Origin: JAMXLO01 sp963812505
GTDB lineage: Bacteria > Pseudomonadota > Alphaproteobacteria > Acetobacterales > Acetobacteraceae
DNA: 64,000 bases
Reading direction: 5' to 3'
NCBI GenBank assembly: GCA_963812505.1
Contig: CAWEVM010000031.1
Span: 1 to 64,000 of the forward strand
The position numbers and the translations under genes were made by a program. The notes below the pieces were generated by a model that worked only from the letters and a program-made list of their open reading frames with translations, searched no databases and was not told the origin of the DNA. This document shows, piece after piece, positions 27,399 through 36,643 of this stretch (position 1 is the stretch's first letter; the number at the start of each line of letters is the position of its first letter).

Positions 27399-27941
27399 AT
27401 GGTCAAAGCGAGCAGTCAAAAGTTCATCGCCCGTAATCGGGCGCCACGCGTGCAGATCGAATACGACGTGGAAACCTACGGGTCGCAGAAGAAGGTTCAG
27501 CTCCCTTTCGTGGTCGGCGTCATGTCCGACCTCTCGGGGAAGCCGGTAGAGCCGCTGCCGCCTGTCGCCGACCGCAAGATGCTGGAGATCGACGTCGATA
27601 ACTTCGACGATCGGATGAAGGCGATGCAGCCGCGCGTGGCCTTCATGGTGCCGAACACGCTGACCGGCGAAGGCAACCTCGCGGTCGATATCACCTTCGA
27701 GAAGATGGATGACTTCAGTCCCGCGGCGGTCGCGCGCAAGGTCGAGCTGCTGAGCAAGCTGCTCGAGGCACGCACCCAGCTCTGCAACCTGCTGACCTAT
27801 ATGGACGGCAAGAGCGGCGCCGAAGAGCTGATCGGCGACATCCTCGGCGATCCCGCCCTGCTGCGGACCCTCGTCGCCGCACCCAAGCCCACCGGTTCAA
27901 CCGACGATGCGATGTCGTCCGGCGCGGAGGACCAGTCATGA
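27399..27941 (+). CDS. tssB: T6SS contractile sheath small subunit TssB (VipA)
   Basis: A 180-residue sheath subunit that pairs with TssC to form the contractile sheath around the Hcp tube. Family hallmarks: RVQIEYDVETYGSQKKVQLP, FVVGVMSDLSG, ADRKMLEIDVDNFDDRMKAM, then MDDFSPAAVARKVELLSKLL. It ends in a polar tail. Its stop overlaps the tssC1 start by four bases (ATGA), so the two are translationally coupled and made together. Confidence 0.95.
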   Translation: MVKASSQKFIARNRAPRVQIEYDVETYGSQKKVQLPFVVGVMSDLSGKPVEPLPPVADRKMLEIDVDNFDDRMKAMQPRVAFMVPNTLTGEGNLAVDITFEKMDDFSPAAVARKVELLSKLLEARTQLCNLLTYMDGKSGAEELIGDILGDPALLRTLVAAPKPTGSTDDAMSSGAEDQS

Positions 27942-29420
27942 GCGAGACCCAGACCTCCATCACGGCGACGAATGTCGTCACGGAAGGCACGAGCGACTTC
28001 TCCGCACTTCTCATGCGTGAGTTCAAGCCGAAGACCGACCATGCCCGCGAGGCGGTCGAAGCGGCGGTGCAGACGCTGGCGGAACAGGCGCTGGCGCACA
28101 CCACGCTGATCGCCGATGACTCGCTGCGCACGATCCAGGCCATCGTCGCGGCACTCGATCAGAAGCTGACCGAGCAGGTCAATGCGATCATGCATCACGA
28201 GGACTTCCAGCGCATGGAGTCGGGCTGGCGCGGCCTGGAGCATCTCGTCAAGAACACCGAGACCGACGAGATGCTGCGTATCCGCATCTTCGATATCTCA
28301 AAGAAGGAGCTCGGCCGCACGCTGCGCAAGTTCCGCGGCACGGCGTGGGACCAGAGCCCGATCTTCAAGAAGGTCTACGAAGAGGAATACGGCCAGTTCG
28401 GCGGCGAGCCGTTCGGCGTGCATGATCGGCGACTACACGTTCGATCACGGTCCGCAGGACGTGCAGCTGCTGGGCGACATGGCACAGGTCGCGGCGGCGG
28501 CGCATGCGCCGTTCATCGCCGCGGCGGCGCCGTCGGTGATGCAGATGGAGAGCTGGGGCGAACTGGCCAATCCGCGCGATCTGACGAAGATCTTCCTGAC
28601 GCCCGAATACGCCGCCTGGCGCAGCCTGCGCGAGAGCGAGGACTCGCGTTATCTCGGCCTGTGCATGCCGCGCTTCCTGGCCCGCCTGCCGTACGGCGCC
28701 AAGACCGATCCGGTCGACGAGTTCGACTTCGAGGAGGACACCGAAGGCGCCGACAGCGAGAAGTACTGCTGGGCCAATTCCGCCTATGCGATGGCCACCA
28801 ACATCACGCGCGCCTTCAAGCTGTATGGCTGGTGCACGCGCATCCGCGGCATCGAGAGCGGTGGTGCTGTGGAAGCGCTGCCGACCCACACCTTCCCAAG
28901 CGACGACGGCGGCGTGGCCATGAAGTGCCCGGCCGAGATCGCGATCAGCGACCGGCGCGAGGCGGAACTGGCGAAGAACGGCTTCATGCCGCTGATCCAC
29001 AAGAAGAACTCGGACTTCGCCGCGTTCATCGGCGCACAGTCGCTGCAGAAGCCGCAGGAATACGATGACCCGACCGCGACGGCGAACGCCAACCTGTCGG
29101 CCCGCCTGCCGTATCTGTTCGCGAGCTGCCGTTTCGCGCACTACCTGAAATGCATGGTGCGCGACAAGATCGGCAGCTCCATGAGCAAGAAGCAGCTCAC
29201 CGAATGGCTGCAGACCTGGCTGAACCGGTATGTGGACGGATCGCCGGACACCTCCTCGGAAGACTGGAAGGCATCGCACCCGCTCGCTGAGGGCCGCGTC
29301 GATGTCGAGGAGAACGAGGAAAATCCCGGTTACTACAACGCCAAGTTCTTCCTCAAGCCGCACTACCAGCTTGAGGGCCTGACCGTCTCACTCCGGCTTG
29401 TCTCCCGCATGCCGAAGTAG
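27938..29420 (+). pseudogene. tssC: T6SS sheath large subunit TssC, copy 1, frame break at 28421
   Basis: TssC (VipB/EvpB) forms the sheath with TssB. The first 161 codons read MSETQTSITATNVVTEGTSD through KKELGRTLRKFRGTAWDQ and YGQFGGEPFGV. One extra C at 28421 then shifts the frame; after it MIGDYTFDHGPQDVQLLGDM continues to the normal end LVSRMPK. The intact second copy (59975-61375) has exactly the same sequence context without this base, which pinpoints the insertion. Without it the protein is 493 residues, the normal TssC length. If the base is real, this copy is dead after residue about 161 and only tssC2 can supply TssC. Confidence 0.93.
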
Positions 29421-29471
29421 CGACACCCACCAAATCCATCCTGACATCCCCAAACCCCAAGAGAGGATACC

Positions 29472-30056
29472 ATGGCTATCGACTCCTATATGGCATTCGT
29501 GCCGTACACAGGCTCGCCGCTGCTTGCCGAATCGCAGGTGGACATGAGCCACAACACGGAAGAGCTGGCGCAGCCTGACCTGCAGGGCTTTGCCTCGAAC
29601 AAGCAGCTCTTCGAACTTGACGAGTACAGCTTCGATATCGAGCAGGTGCTCAACATCGGCAGCCAGAGCAGTGGCGTCGGTGCCGGCAAGGTCAAGTTCA
29701 ACGCGTTCTCGATCACCCGCAAGATCGACCGCGCCTCGCCGACACTGTTCGACATGGCGTGCTCCGGCACCGCGTTCAAACAGGTGTCCTCGCGCTGCGC
29801 AAGAGCTCCGGCGGCATGACCACGGGTCAGATCTTCCTGCGCTTCGATTTCAAGCTGGTCGGCGTGAAGACCATCCAGTGGGAGCATGACGAGGAGAGCC
29901 CGAAGGAGACCGTGACGTTCGAATATGGCGGCCTGCTGATCCGTTACTGCCAGCAGAACCCCGACGGCACCCTGGCGCCTTCGATCCCCGGCGGTTGGAA
30001 CGGCATGCAGGAACACGCAGGACCACAACACCAATCCGATTGCCGGCAAGGCGTAG
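29472..30056 (+). pseudogene. hcp: T6SS tube protein Hcp (TssD), copy 1, with two compensating frame breaks
   Basis: Hcp hexamers stack into the inner tube and can carry small effectors. The N-terminal part reads MAIDSYMAFVPYTGSPLLAE and then DIEQVLNIGSQSSGVGAGKV and FNAFSITRKIDRASPTLFDM. Near 29787 one base seems missing; the frame continues LALRKSSGGMTTGQIFLRFD and VKTIQWEHDEESPKETVTFE. Near 30008 one base seems extra; the end then reads NTQDHNTNPIAGKA. The total length is compatible with a 194-residue Hcp. GAGAGGA precedes the ATG. As written, it would stop after residue 115. Confidence 0.85.
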
Positions 30057-30081
30057 GCCGATCGGCGACAGGGAGCGAACG

Positions 30082-30591
30082 ATGCATGAGATCGCGAGCC
30101 GGGAGAGGCTGCAGCCGTCGCTCCTCGACCGGCTCACCGATGCCGCACCGGAGCAGACGCGCGAGACCTTCGAGCAGCAGACGCTTGGCATGCAACAGCT
30201 TCGCCAGGCGGTGCTGCGCGATCTCGCGTGGCTGCTGAACACCACCAACCTGGCGGCGACCGAGGATCTTTCGGCCACGCCGCTGGCGGCGAAGTCCACG
30301 ATCAACTTCGGTGTTCGTGGCTTCGCCGGACTGGTCGGCACCAGCGATCGCATCGCCTCGCTCTGCGCCGGCATCGCCGAGGCGATCCGTGCGTATGAGC
30401 CACGCATCAGGGCGGAGACGTTGAAGGTGCGGATGCGCCCGCCGCACGAGGACAAGCCGACACCAGCGATCGTGTTCGAGATCGAGGGTGAACTCTGGAC
30501 ACAGCCGGTACCGCAGCAGCTCTTCCTGGAGACCTCCATCGAGCTGGAGACGCGGCTTGCGGTTGTCACCGACGCAAGGAGACGCGGCTGA
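30082..30591 (+). CDS. tssE: T6SS baseplate protein TssE (gp25-like)
   Basis: A 169-residue homologue of phage T4 gp25, part of the T6SS baseplate wedge and the point where the sheath is nucleated. It starts MHEIASRERLQPSLLDRLTD with the usual SLLDRL motif. The gp25 core is seen in LRDLAWLLNTTNLAATEDLS, STINFGVRGFAGLVGT and YEPRIRAETLKVRM. GGGAG lies just before the ATG. The stop overlaps the tssF start by one base (TGATG). Confidence 0.94.
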   Translation: MHEIASRERLQPSLLDRLTDAAPEQTRETFEQQTLGMQQLRQAVLRDLAWLLNTTNLAATEDLSATPLAAKSTINFGVRGFAGLVGTSDRIASLCAGIAEAIRAYEPRIRAETLKVRMRPPHEDKPTPAIVFEIEGELWTQPVPQQLFLETSIELETRLAVVTDARRRG

Positions 30592-32468
30592 TGGATCCGT
30601 CACTGCTCAACCACTACGAAGCCGAGCTGGCGTTTGTGCGCGAGACCGGCGGGGAATTCGCGCGCGAGTTCCCGAAGATTGCCGCGCGTTTGAATCTGGG
30701 AAGCTTCGATGTCGCCGATCCCTATGTCGAACGGCTGTTCGAGGGCTTCGCGCTGCTCGCCGCGCGCATCCAGCTCAAGCTGGAGGCGGAGTTTCCGACC
30801 TTCACGCAATCGCTGCTGCAGATGGTCTATCCACACTACCTGGCGCCCACGCCGGCGATGGCGGTGGTGCAGTTCCGCCCCGAGGCCAGCCTGCGCGGCG
30901 TTCCGCAAGGCGTCACACTGCCGCCCGGCACCGAGCTGCGCAGCCTGCTCGGCACCGAGGACCAGACCAATTGCGAATTCCGCACCGCCCATCCGGTGCA
31001 GCTCCTGCCGATCGAGCTGGCGGAGGCCGAATACATCGCCTCGCCGGCCGCGCTGACCGCGCTCGGCCTGCCGGAGCAGCCCGGCGTGAAGGCGGCGATC
31101 CGGCTCCGGCTGCGCGCGACCGGCGAGGCACCGTTCGCGCGGCTGGCGCTGGAGCGGCTGCCGCTGTTCCTCGCCGGGCCGGAAGGCGCCCGCGCACGGC
31201 TTTACGAGCAGTTGGTGGCCAATCTCACCGCGGTCTATGTGCGCCCCGCGCAGCGGCCGCTGCCCTGGCAGGAGCGGCTGCCGGCCGCCGCGGTGCGCCC
31301 GCTCGGGTTCGAGCCCGAGGAGGCGCTGCTGCCGCGCACGCCCGCCTCGTTCGAGGGCTACCGGCTGCTGCAGGAATACTTCGCCATGCCGGAGCGCTTC
31401 CTGTTCGTGGAACTCGGCAGGCTCGATCGCGCGGTTTCGCGCTGCGCTGGGCAGGAGCTGGAGATCGTCCTGCTGCTCAACCGGAGCGAGCCGGTGCTCG
31501 CGGCCTCGTTTGGTCCCGATCATCTGGGGCTGTTCTGCACGCCGGCGATCAACCTGTTTCCCAGGCGCGCCGACCGCATCAACCTCAATGGGCGCGAGGC
31601 CGAGTACCACGTGGTGCCCGACCGCGTTCGCCCGCTCGACTTCGAGGTGTTCGGCGTGACCGCGGTCGAGGGCTATGCCGCCGACGGCAGCGCGCCGCAG
31701 CAATTCCTGCCGTTCTATGCAGCCAACGACCTGACCCCCACGCCGGGGCACCAGGCCTATTACATGCTGCGCCGCGAGCCGCGGCAGCTCTCCGCACGCG
31801 CCCGGCAGCGCGGGCCGCGCTCCAGCTATCTCGGCCACGAGGTGTACATCTCGCTGGTCGATCCGGAGCAGGCGCCGGTGAACCATTCGCTGCGCCAACT
31901 CGGGCTCGACCTGCTGTGCACCAATCGCGATCTGCCGCTGTCGATGCCGGTCGGCAAGCAGCACACCGATCTGACCATCGCGGTCAGCGCGCCGGTGGCC
32001 TCGGTCCGCTGTCTGGTCGGCCCGGTCGCGCCGCGCCCCTGCCGCAGCGGCGGCGAGTATGCCTGGCGCTTCATCAGCCATCTGGGGCTCAACTATCTGA
32101 GCCTGGTCGATACCGACGCCCGCCAGGGCGCATCGGCGCTGCGCGAGATGCTGCGGCTCTATGTGCCATCGGCGACTTCGGTCGCGGCGCGGCAACTGGA
32201 GGGGCTGACCTCGATCGCGTCGCATCCCATCGTGCGTCGTATCCCCGGCGGGGGACCGATCGCGGCGGGGCGTGGTCTGGAGGTCACGCTCACCGTCGAC
32301 GAGGCGTCGTTCGGCGGCGCGGGCGGCATCCTGCTCGCCAGCGTGCTGGATCGGTTCTTCGCGAAATACGTCTCGATCAACGCCTTCACCGAGACCGTGC
32401 TGCGCAGCCCCGAGCGCGGCGAGGTGATGCGCTGGCCACCCCGCTTCGGCCAGCGGCCGGTGCTGTGA
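30591..32468 (+). CDS. tssF: T6SS baseplate protein TssF
   Basis: A 625-residue baseplate protein that forms the TssF2-TssG wedge unit. Family marks: the N-terminus LLNHYEAELAFVRETGGEFA with FAREFPKIAARLNLG, VERLFEGFALLAARIQLKLE, and TQSLLQMVYPHYLAPTPAMA. The middle has AGQELEIVLLLNRSEP and CTPAINLFPRRADRINL, both typical. It ends MRWPPRFGQRPVL as most TssF do. Fully intact. The stop overlaps the tssG ATG by one base. Confidence 0.96.
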   Translation: MDPSLLNHYEAELAFVRETGGEFAREFPKIAARLNLGSFDVADPYVERLFEGFALLAARIQLKLEAEFPTFTQSLLQMVYPHYLAPTPAMAVVQFRPEASLRGVPQGVTLPPGTELRSLLGTEDQTNCEFRTAHPVQLLPIELAEAEYIASPAALTALGLPEQPGVKAAIRLRLRATGEAPFARLALERLPLFLAGPEGARARLYEQLVANLTAVYVRPAQRPLPWQERLPAAAVRPLGFEPEEALLPRTPASFEGYRLLQEYFAMPERFLFVELGRLDRAVSRCAGQELEIVLLLNRSEPVLAASFGPDHLGLFCTPAINLFPRRADRINLNGREAEYHVVPDRVRPLDFEVFGVTAVEGYAADGSAPQQFLPFYAANDLTPTPGHQAYYMLRREPRQLSARARQRGPRSSYLGHEVYISLVDPEQAPVNHSLRQLGLDLLCTNRDLPLSMPVGKQHTDLTIAVSAPVASVRCLVGPVAPRPCRSGGEYAWRFISHLGLNYLSLVDTDARQGASALREMLRLYVPSATSVAARQLEGLTSIASHPIVRRIPGGGPIAAGRGLEVTLTVDEASFGGAGGILLASVLDRFFAKYVSINAFTETVLRSPERGEVMRWPPRFGQRPVL

Positions 32469-33583
32469 TGAGCAACGACACGTCATCCGAGTCAGGCCTC
32501 GCGACAAAGCTGCTGGCGCAGCTTGCGGAGACGCCGTGGGAGCACGGCTTCTATCAGGCGATGCGGCGGCTCGAGGCGCAGTATCGCGACCGGCCGCGCT
32601 TCGGCGACAGCGTGCGGCCAGCACAGGATGCGGTGCGGCTGGCGCAGGAACCCTCGGTCGTGTTCGCCCCTGCCACGCTCGCCGCGTTGGAACCGGAGCA
32701 GGACGGCCCCGCGCAGGATCACAGGGCGGCGCGGCTGCTGGTGCATTTCTTTGGCCTGTTCGGCCCGGACGGCGCGCTGCCGCTGCATCTGACGGAATAC
32801 GCCCGCGACCGGCGGCGCAACCATCGCGACCCGACCTTTCAGCGCTTCGCCGACATCTTCCACCATCGCGCTCTGTCGCTGTTCTATCGCGCCTGGGCCA
32901 ATGCCAGGCCGACCGTCAGCCTCGATCGTCCGGAACAGGACCGCTTCGCACTCTATGTCGGCGCGCTGATCGGGCTCGGCATGGACAGCCTGCGCGACCG
33001 CGACGCCATGCCGGACCTGGCCAAGCTGCACTTCGCCGGGCATCTCGCGGGCCAGACGCGGCATGCCGAGGGGCTTGGTTCCATCCTCTCCAGCTTCTTC
33101 CGCACACCGGTGCGGATCGAGGGCTTCATCGGCGCCTGGCTCGGCTTGCAGCAGGGCGACCGCACCCATCTGGCGCATGCGCCGGAGACCGGGACGCTGG
33201 GAAAGACCGCTCTGCTGGGCGGACGTGTCTGGAGCCGGCAGCACAAGTTCCGCATCGTCATCGGGCCGCTGCCGCTCGCCGACTATCTGCGGCTTCTGCC
33301 GGGCGGCACCAGCTTTCACCGGCTGATTCCGATCGTGCGCAACTACGCCGGCGACACGCTGATCTGGGACGTGAACATCATCCTCAAACGCGAGGAGGTG
33401 CCGCCCACGCGTCTCGGCGACCGGAAGACCGGCGGTGGCGCGCTCGGCTGGACCACCTGGCTCATGCCACGACAGAAGCCCGCCGACGCGGCCGATCTTT
33501 ACCTGGATGCGAGCGCCGACAGTCACGCTCGCACCATCGACGCAAAGTTGCCGAGCAGCACCGTGGCGGAGACCGTCCCATGA
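32468..33583 (+). CDS. tssG: T6SS baseplate protein TssG
   Basis: A 371-residue partner of TssF. The start MSNDTSSESGLATKLLAQLA leads into the hallmark ETPWEHGFYQAMRRLEAQY. The next typical stretch is LLVHFFGLFGPDGALPLHLT followed by EYARDRRRNHRDPTFQRFAD and IFHHRALSLFYRAWA. The C-terminus has FRIVIGPLPLADYLRLLPGG and LGWTTWLM. Both neighbours overlap it (TGATG with tssF, ATGA with tssH), giving tight coupling of baseplate and recycling ATPase genes. Confidence 0.96.
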   Translation: MSNDTSSESGLATKLLAQLAETPWEHGFYQAMRRLEAQYRDRPRFGDSVRPAQDAVRLAQEPSVVFAPATLAALEPEQDGPAQDHRAARLLVHFFGLFGPDGALPLHLTEYARDRRRNHRDPTFQRFADIFHHRALSLFYRAWANARPTVSLDRPEQDRFALYVGALIGLGMDSLRDRDAMPDLAKLHFAGHLAGQTRHAEGLGSILSSFFRTPVRIEGFIGAWLGLQQGDRTHLAHAPETGTLGKTALLGGRVWSRQHKFRIVIGPLPLADYLRLLPGGTSFHRLIPIVRNYAGDTLIWDVNIILKREEVPPTRLGDRKTGGGALGWTTWLMPRQKPADAADLYLDASADSHARTIDAKLPSSTVAETVP

Positions 33584-36231
33584 CCGAGATCAGTCGCGCC
33601 GCCTTGTTCGGCAAGCTTCATCCCGTGGCGTATCGCGCGGTCGAAGGTGCGACCGTGTTCTGCAAGCTGCGCGGCAATCCGTATGTCGAGCTGGCACACT
33701 GGGTGCATCAGATCCTCACCACGCAGGATTCCGACCTGCACCGCATCGTGCGGCATTTCGAACTCGACCCGGCGCGGCTGGCGGGTGACGTGACGGCGGC
33801 GCTGGATCGGCTGCCGCGCGGGGCGAGTGCGATCTCCGATCTCGCACCGCAGGTCGATGAGGCGGTCGAGCGCGGCTGGGTGTTCGCCACGCTGATGTTC
33901 GGCGAGGCGCAGGTGCGCACCGGGCATCTCGTGCTGGGGGCGCTGAAGACGCCCACCTTGCGCAATGCGCTCGCCGCGATCAGCCGGCAGTTCGAGCGGG
34001 TGAAGGCCGAGGTGCTGAGCGAGGATTTTGCCGCCATCCTGGCGGGCTCGCCGGAGGCCTCGCCGGTCGCGACCGAGAGTGCGTCGCCCGGGGATGGCGT
34101 GGAGGGCCCGGCGCCGGCGGTGATGGGCAAGCAGGAGGCGCTGCAGCGCTTCTCGATCGACCTGACCGAGCAGGCGCGCCGCGGCGAGATCGATCCGATC
34201 ATCGGCCGCGACGCCGAGATCCGCCAGGTGATCGACGTGCTGATGCGGCGGCGGCAGAACAACCCGATCCTGATCGGCGAGGCCGGCGTCGGAAAGACCG
34301 CGGTGGTGGAGGGCTTTGCCCACCGCATCGCTCAGGGCGACGTGCCGCCGCCGCTGCGCGACGTCAGCGTGCGGGTGCTCGATGTCGGGCTGCTGCAGGC
34401 CGGCGCCGGCGTGAAGGGCGAGTTCGAGAACCGGCTGCGCCAGGTCATCGAGGAGGTGCAGTCCTCGCCGCGGCCGATCATCCTGTTCATCGACGAGGCG
34501 CATACGCTGATCGGTGCGGGCGGGGCGGCGGGCACCGGGGACGCGGCCAATCTGCTGAAGCCGGCGCTGGCCCGCGGCACGCTGCGCACGATCGCGGCGA
34601 CGACCCGGGCGGAATACCGGCGCCACATCGAGAAGGACCCGGCGCTGACCCGCCGCTTCCAGGTGGTGCAGGTGGAGGAGCCGGCGGAGGATCAGGCGAT
34701 CCGCATGATGCGCGAGATCGTGCTGCCGCTGGAGAGGCACCATCGGGTGCAGATCCTGGACGAGGCGATCGAGGCGGCGGTGCGGCTGTCGCATCGCTAC
34801 ATCCCGGCCGGCCAGTTGCCCGACAAGTCGGTGCGGCTGCTCGACACGGCCGCGGCGCGCGTCGCGGTCAGCCAGCATGCGGTGCCGCCGGCGGTGGAGG
34901 ATTGCCGCCGGCGCATCCAGGCGCTGGAGACGGAGCTTGCGATCATCGGGCGGGAGAGCGCGATCGGCATCGGCGTTGCCGCACGTGAGGCTTCGGCGCG
35001 CGAGGCGCTGGGGCGCGAACAGGCGGCGCTGGCGGAGCTGGAGGCGCGCTGGGAGGCCGAGAAGGCGCTGGTCGACCGGGTGCTCGCCCTGCGCGCGGCG
35101 TTGCGGGGGGACTGCGCCGACCGGGAGGCGCGGGAGGCGATGCTGGCGGAGCTGGCGCCGTTGCAGGCGGAGCTTGCCGCTGCCCAGGGCGAGGCGCCGC
35201 TGATTTTGCCGAGTGTGGACGAGCAGACGGTGGCCGCGGTGGTGCAGGACTGGACCGGGATCCCGGTGCGCCGGATGGTGACCAACGAGGTGCGCGCGGT
35301 GCTCGGGCTGGCGGAGACGCTGGGCCGGCGGGTGATCGGCCAAGACCACGCGCTGGCGATGATCGCGCGCCGGGTGCAGACGGCGCGGGCGGGGCTCGAC
35401 AACCCGGGCAAGCCGGTGGGGGTGTTCCTGCTGTGCGGCCCGTCGGGCGTCGGCAAGACCGAGACGGCGCTGGCGCTGGCCGAGGCGCTGTATGGCGGCG
35501 AGCAGAACCTGATCACGATCAACATGAGCGAGTTCCAGGAGGCGCACACCGTCTCGACGCTGAAGGGCGCGCCGCCCGGCTATGTCGGCTACGGCGAGGG
35601 CGGCGTGCTGACCGAGGCGGTGCGTCGGCGGCCGTATTCGGTGGTGCTGCTGGACGAGGTGGAGAAGGCGCACCCCGATGTGCACGAGATCTTCTTCCAG
35701 GTGTTCGACAAGGGCGTGATGGAGGATGGCGAGGGGCGGCAGATCGATTTCCGCAACACGCTGATCCTGCTGACGTCGAATGTCGGCACCGAGCTGATCA
35801 TGTCGGCCGGGCGCGACCATGGGTGCGGCCTTGGGCGGCGGCCGGAGCCGGAGCGTGTCGCCCGGGCACTGCGAGCGCCGCTGCTGGAGGTGTTCCCGCC
35901 GGCGCTGCTCGGGCGGCTGATCACGGTGCCTTACTATCCGCTGAGCGATGCGGTGATGGGCGACATCATCCGCCTGCAACTGGAGCGCATCGCCGCGCGC
36001 ATCGCGGAGCAGCACGAGGCGGCGTTCAGCTATGACCGGGAGGTGGTCGAGCTGATCGCGAGCCGCTGCACGGAGCCGGAGAGCGGCGGGCGGATGATCG
36101 ACGCGATCCTGACCAACACGATGCTGCCGGCGATCAGTGCCGCGATGCTGGAGCGGATGGTCGAGGGCGCGGCGGTCGCCAGCGTTCAGGTCGGCGTGGC
36201 TGGCGGCGAGTTCAGCTACGCGTATGCGTGA
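33580..36231 (+). CDS. tssH: T6SS sheath-disassembly ATPase TssH (ClpV)
   Basis: An 883-residue AAA+ unfoldase that recycles contracted TssB/TssC sheaths. N-terminal ClpN-like repeats occupy about residues 1-160. The first AAA+ domain has Walker A GEAGVGKTA and Walker B LFIDEAHTLIGAG. A coiled-coil middle region follows (RRRIQALETELAIIGRESAI and onwards). The second AAA+ domain has Walker A GPSGVGKTETALAL, Walker B SVVLLDEVEKAH, and GAPPGYVGYGEGG. The C-terminal D2-small domain ends MLERMVEGAAV. It is the last gene of this half of the cluster. Confidence 0.96.
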   Translation: MTEISRAALFGKLHPVAYRAVEGATVFCKLRGNPYVELAHWVHQILTTQDSDLHRIVRHFELDPARLAGDVTAALDRLPRGASAISDLAPQVDEAVERGWVFATLMFGEAQVRTGHLVLGALKTPTLRNALAAISRQFERVKAEVLSEDFAAILAGSPEASPVATESASPGDGVEGPAPAVMGKQEALQRFSIDLTEQARRGEIDPIIGRDAEIRQVIDVLMRRRQNNPILIGEAGVGKTAVVEGFAHRIAQGDVPPPLRDVSVRVLDVGLLQAGAGVKGEFENRLRQVIEEVQSSPRPIILFIDEAHTLIGAGGAAGTGDAANLLKPALARGTLRTIAATTRAEYRRHIEKDPALTRRFQVVQVEEPAEDQAIRMMREIVLPLERHHRVQILDEAIEAAVRLSHRYIPAGQLPDKSVRLLDTAAARVAVSQHAVPPAVEDCRRRIQALETELAIIGRESAIGIGVAAREASAREALGREQAALAELEARWEAEKALVDRVLALRAALRGDCADREAREAMLAELAPLQAELAAAQGEAPLILPSVDEQTVAAVVQDWTGIPVRRMVTNEVRAVLGLAETLGRRVIGQDHALAMIARRVQTARAGLDNPGKPVGVFLLCGPSGVGKTETALALAEALYGGEQNLITINMSEFQEAHTVSTLKGAPPGYVGYGEGGVLTEAVRRRPYSVVLLDEVEKAHPDVHEIFFQVFDKGVMEDGEGRQIDFRNTLILLTSNVGTELIMSAGRDHGCGLGRRPEPERVARALRAPLLEVFPPALLGRLITVPYYPLSDAVMGDIIRLQLERIAARIAEQHEAAFSYDREVVELIASRCTEPESGGRMIDAILTNTMLPAISAAMLERMVEGAAVASVQVGVAGGEFSYAYA

Positions 36232-36643
36232 CCGAATGGCTGAACCGCCTGGAAACGCTTGGCTGCGCAACCTCGTTGGAAACTAGTCTAGGGTTTATGA
36301 AACGCCCGGCGGCGACGCTCTGGCGGATGGCCGCCGTCCACCCGGTGCGGTCCTTGCCGCCCAAAGCAATGGAACAGTACCGCATCAGGGTCGTTCGCCA
36401 GGCTGATCAAGCGTTCTGAAACGCCGCCTCTGGATCGGATCAGAAACAAATTAATGGTGTTGCAGAGGCGACGGTGTCATCCGGGGTCTTCGCCGAAGCC
36501 GACGCCGACGGTGGCGACTGAACGCCAAGGCGCCGAGGCGATCCGGCCCCGGTCGCTCGGCGTACGATTGCGAACAAATCGTCTGGTGGCCCCTCCTATT
36601 ATATCCTTTCCAGCGCCTCTGCTCGCCCGTTCAGGTGCCAGCC
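36232..36643. other. Gene-free stretch between tssH and the cargo-like island
   Basis: About 410 bases with no convincing gene. A 63-codon frame overlaps the tssH stop but has no recognisable features. Base composition is slightly more AT-rich around 36440-36480 and 36590-36610 than in the flanking genes. This is the left junction of the island. Confidence 0.4.

Noticed and set aside
30600..32624. Long open frame antisense to tssF
   Set aside because: It is a frame shadow of high-GC coding DNA. The plus-strand TssF is unmistakable and the antisense product is low-complexity and matches no family.
33523..36270. 915-codon open frame antisense to tssH
   Set aside because: Arg/His-rich composition without domains; it mirrors the ClpV gene, which has all AAA+ motifs.
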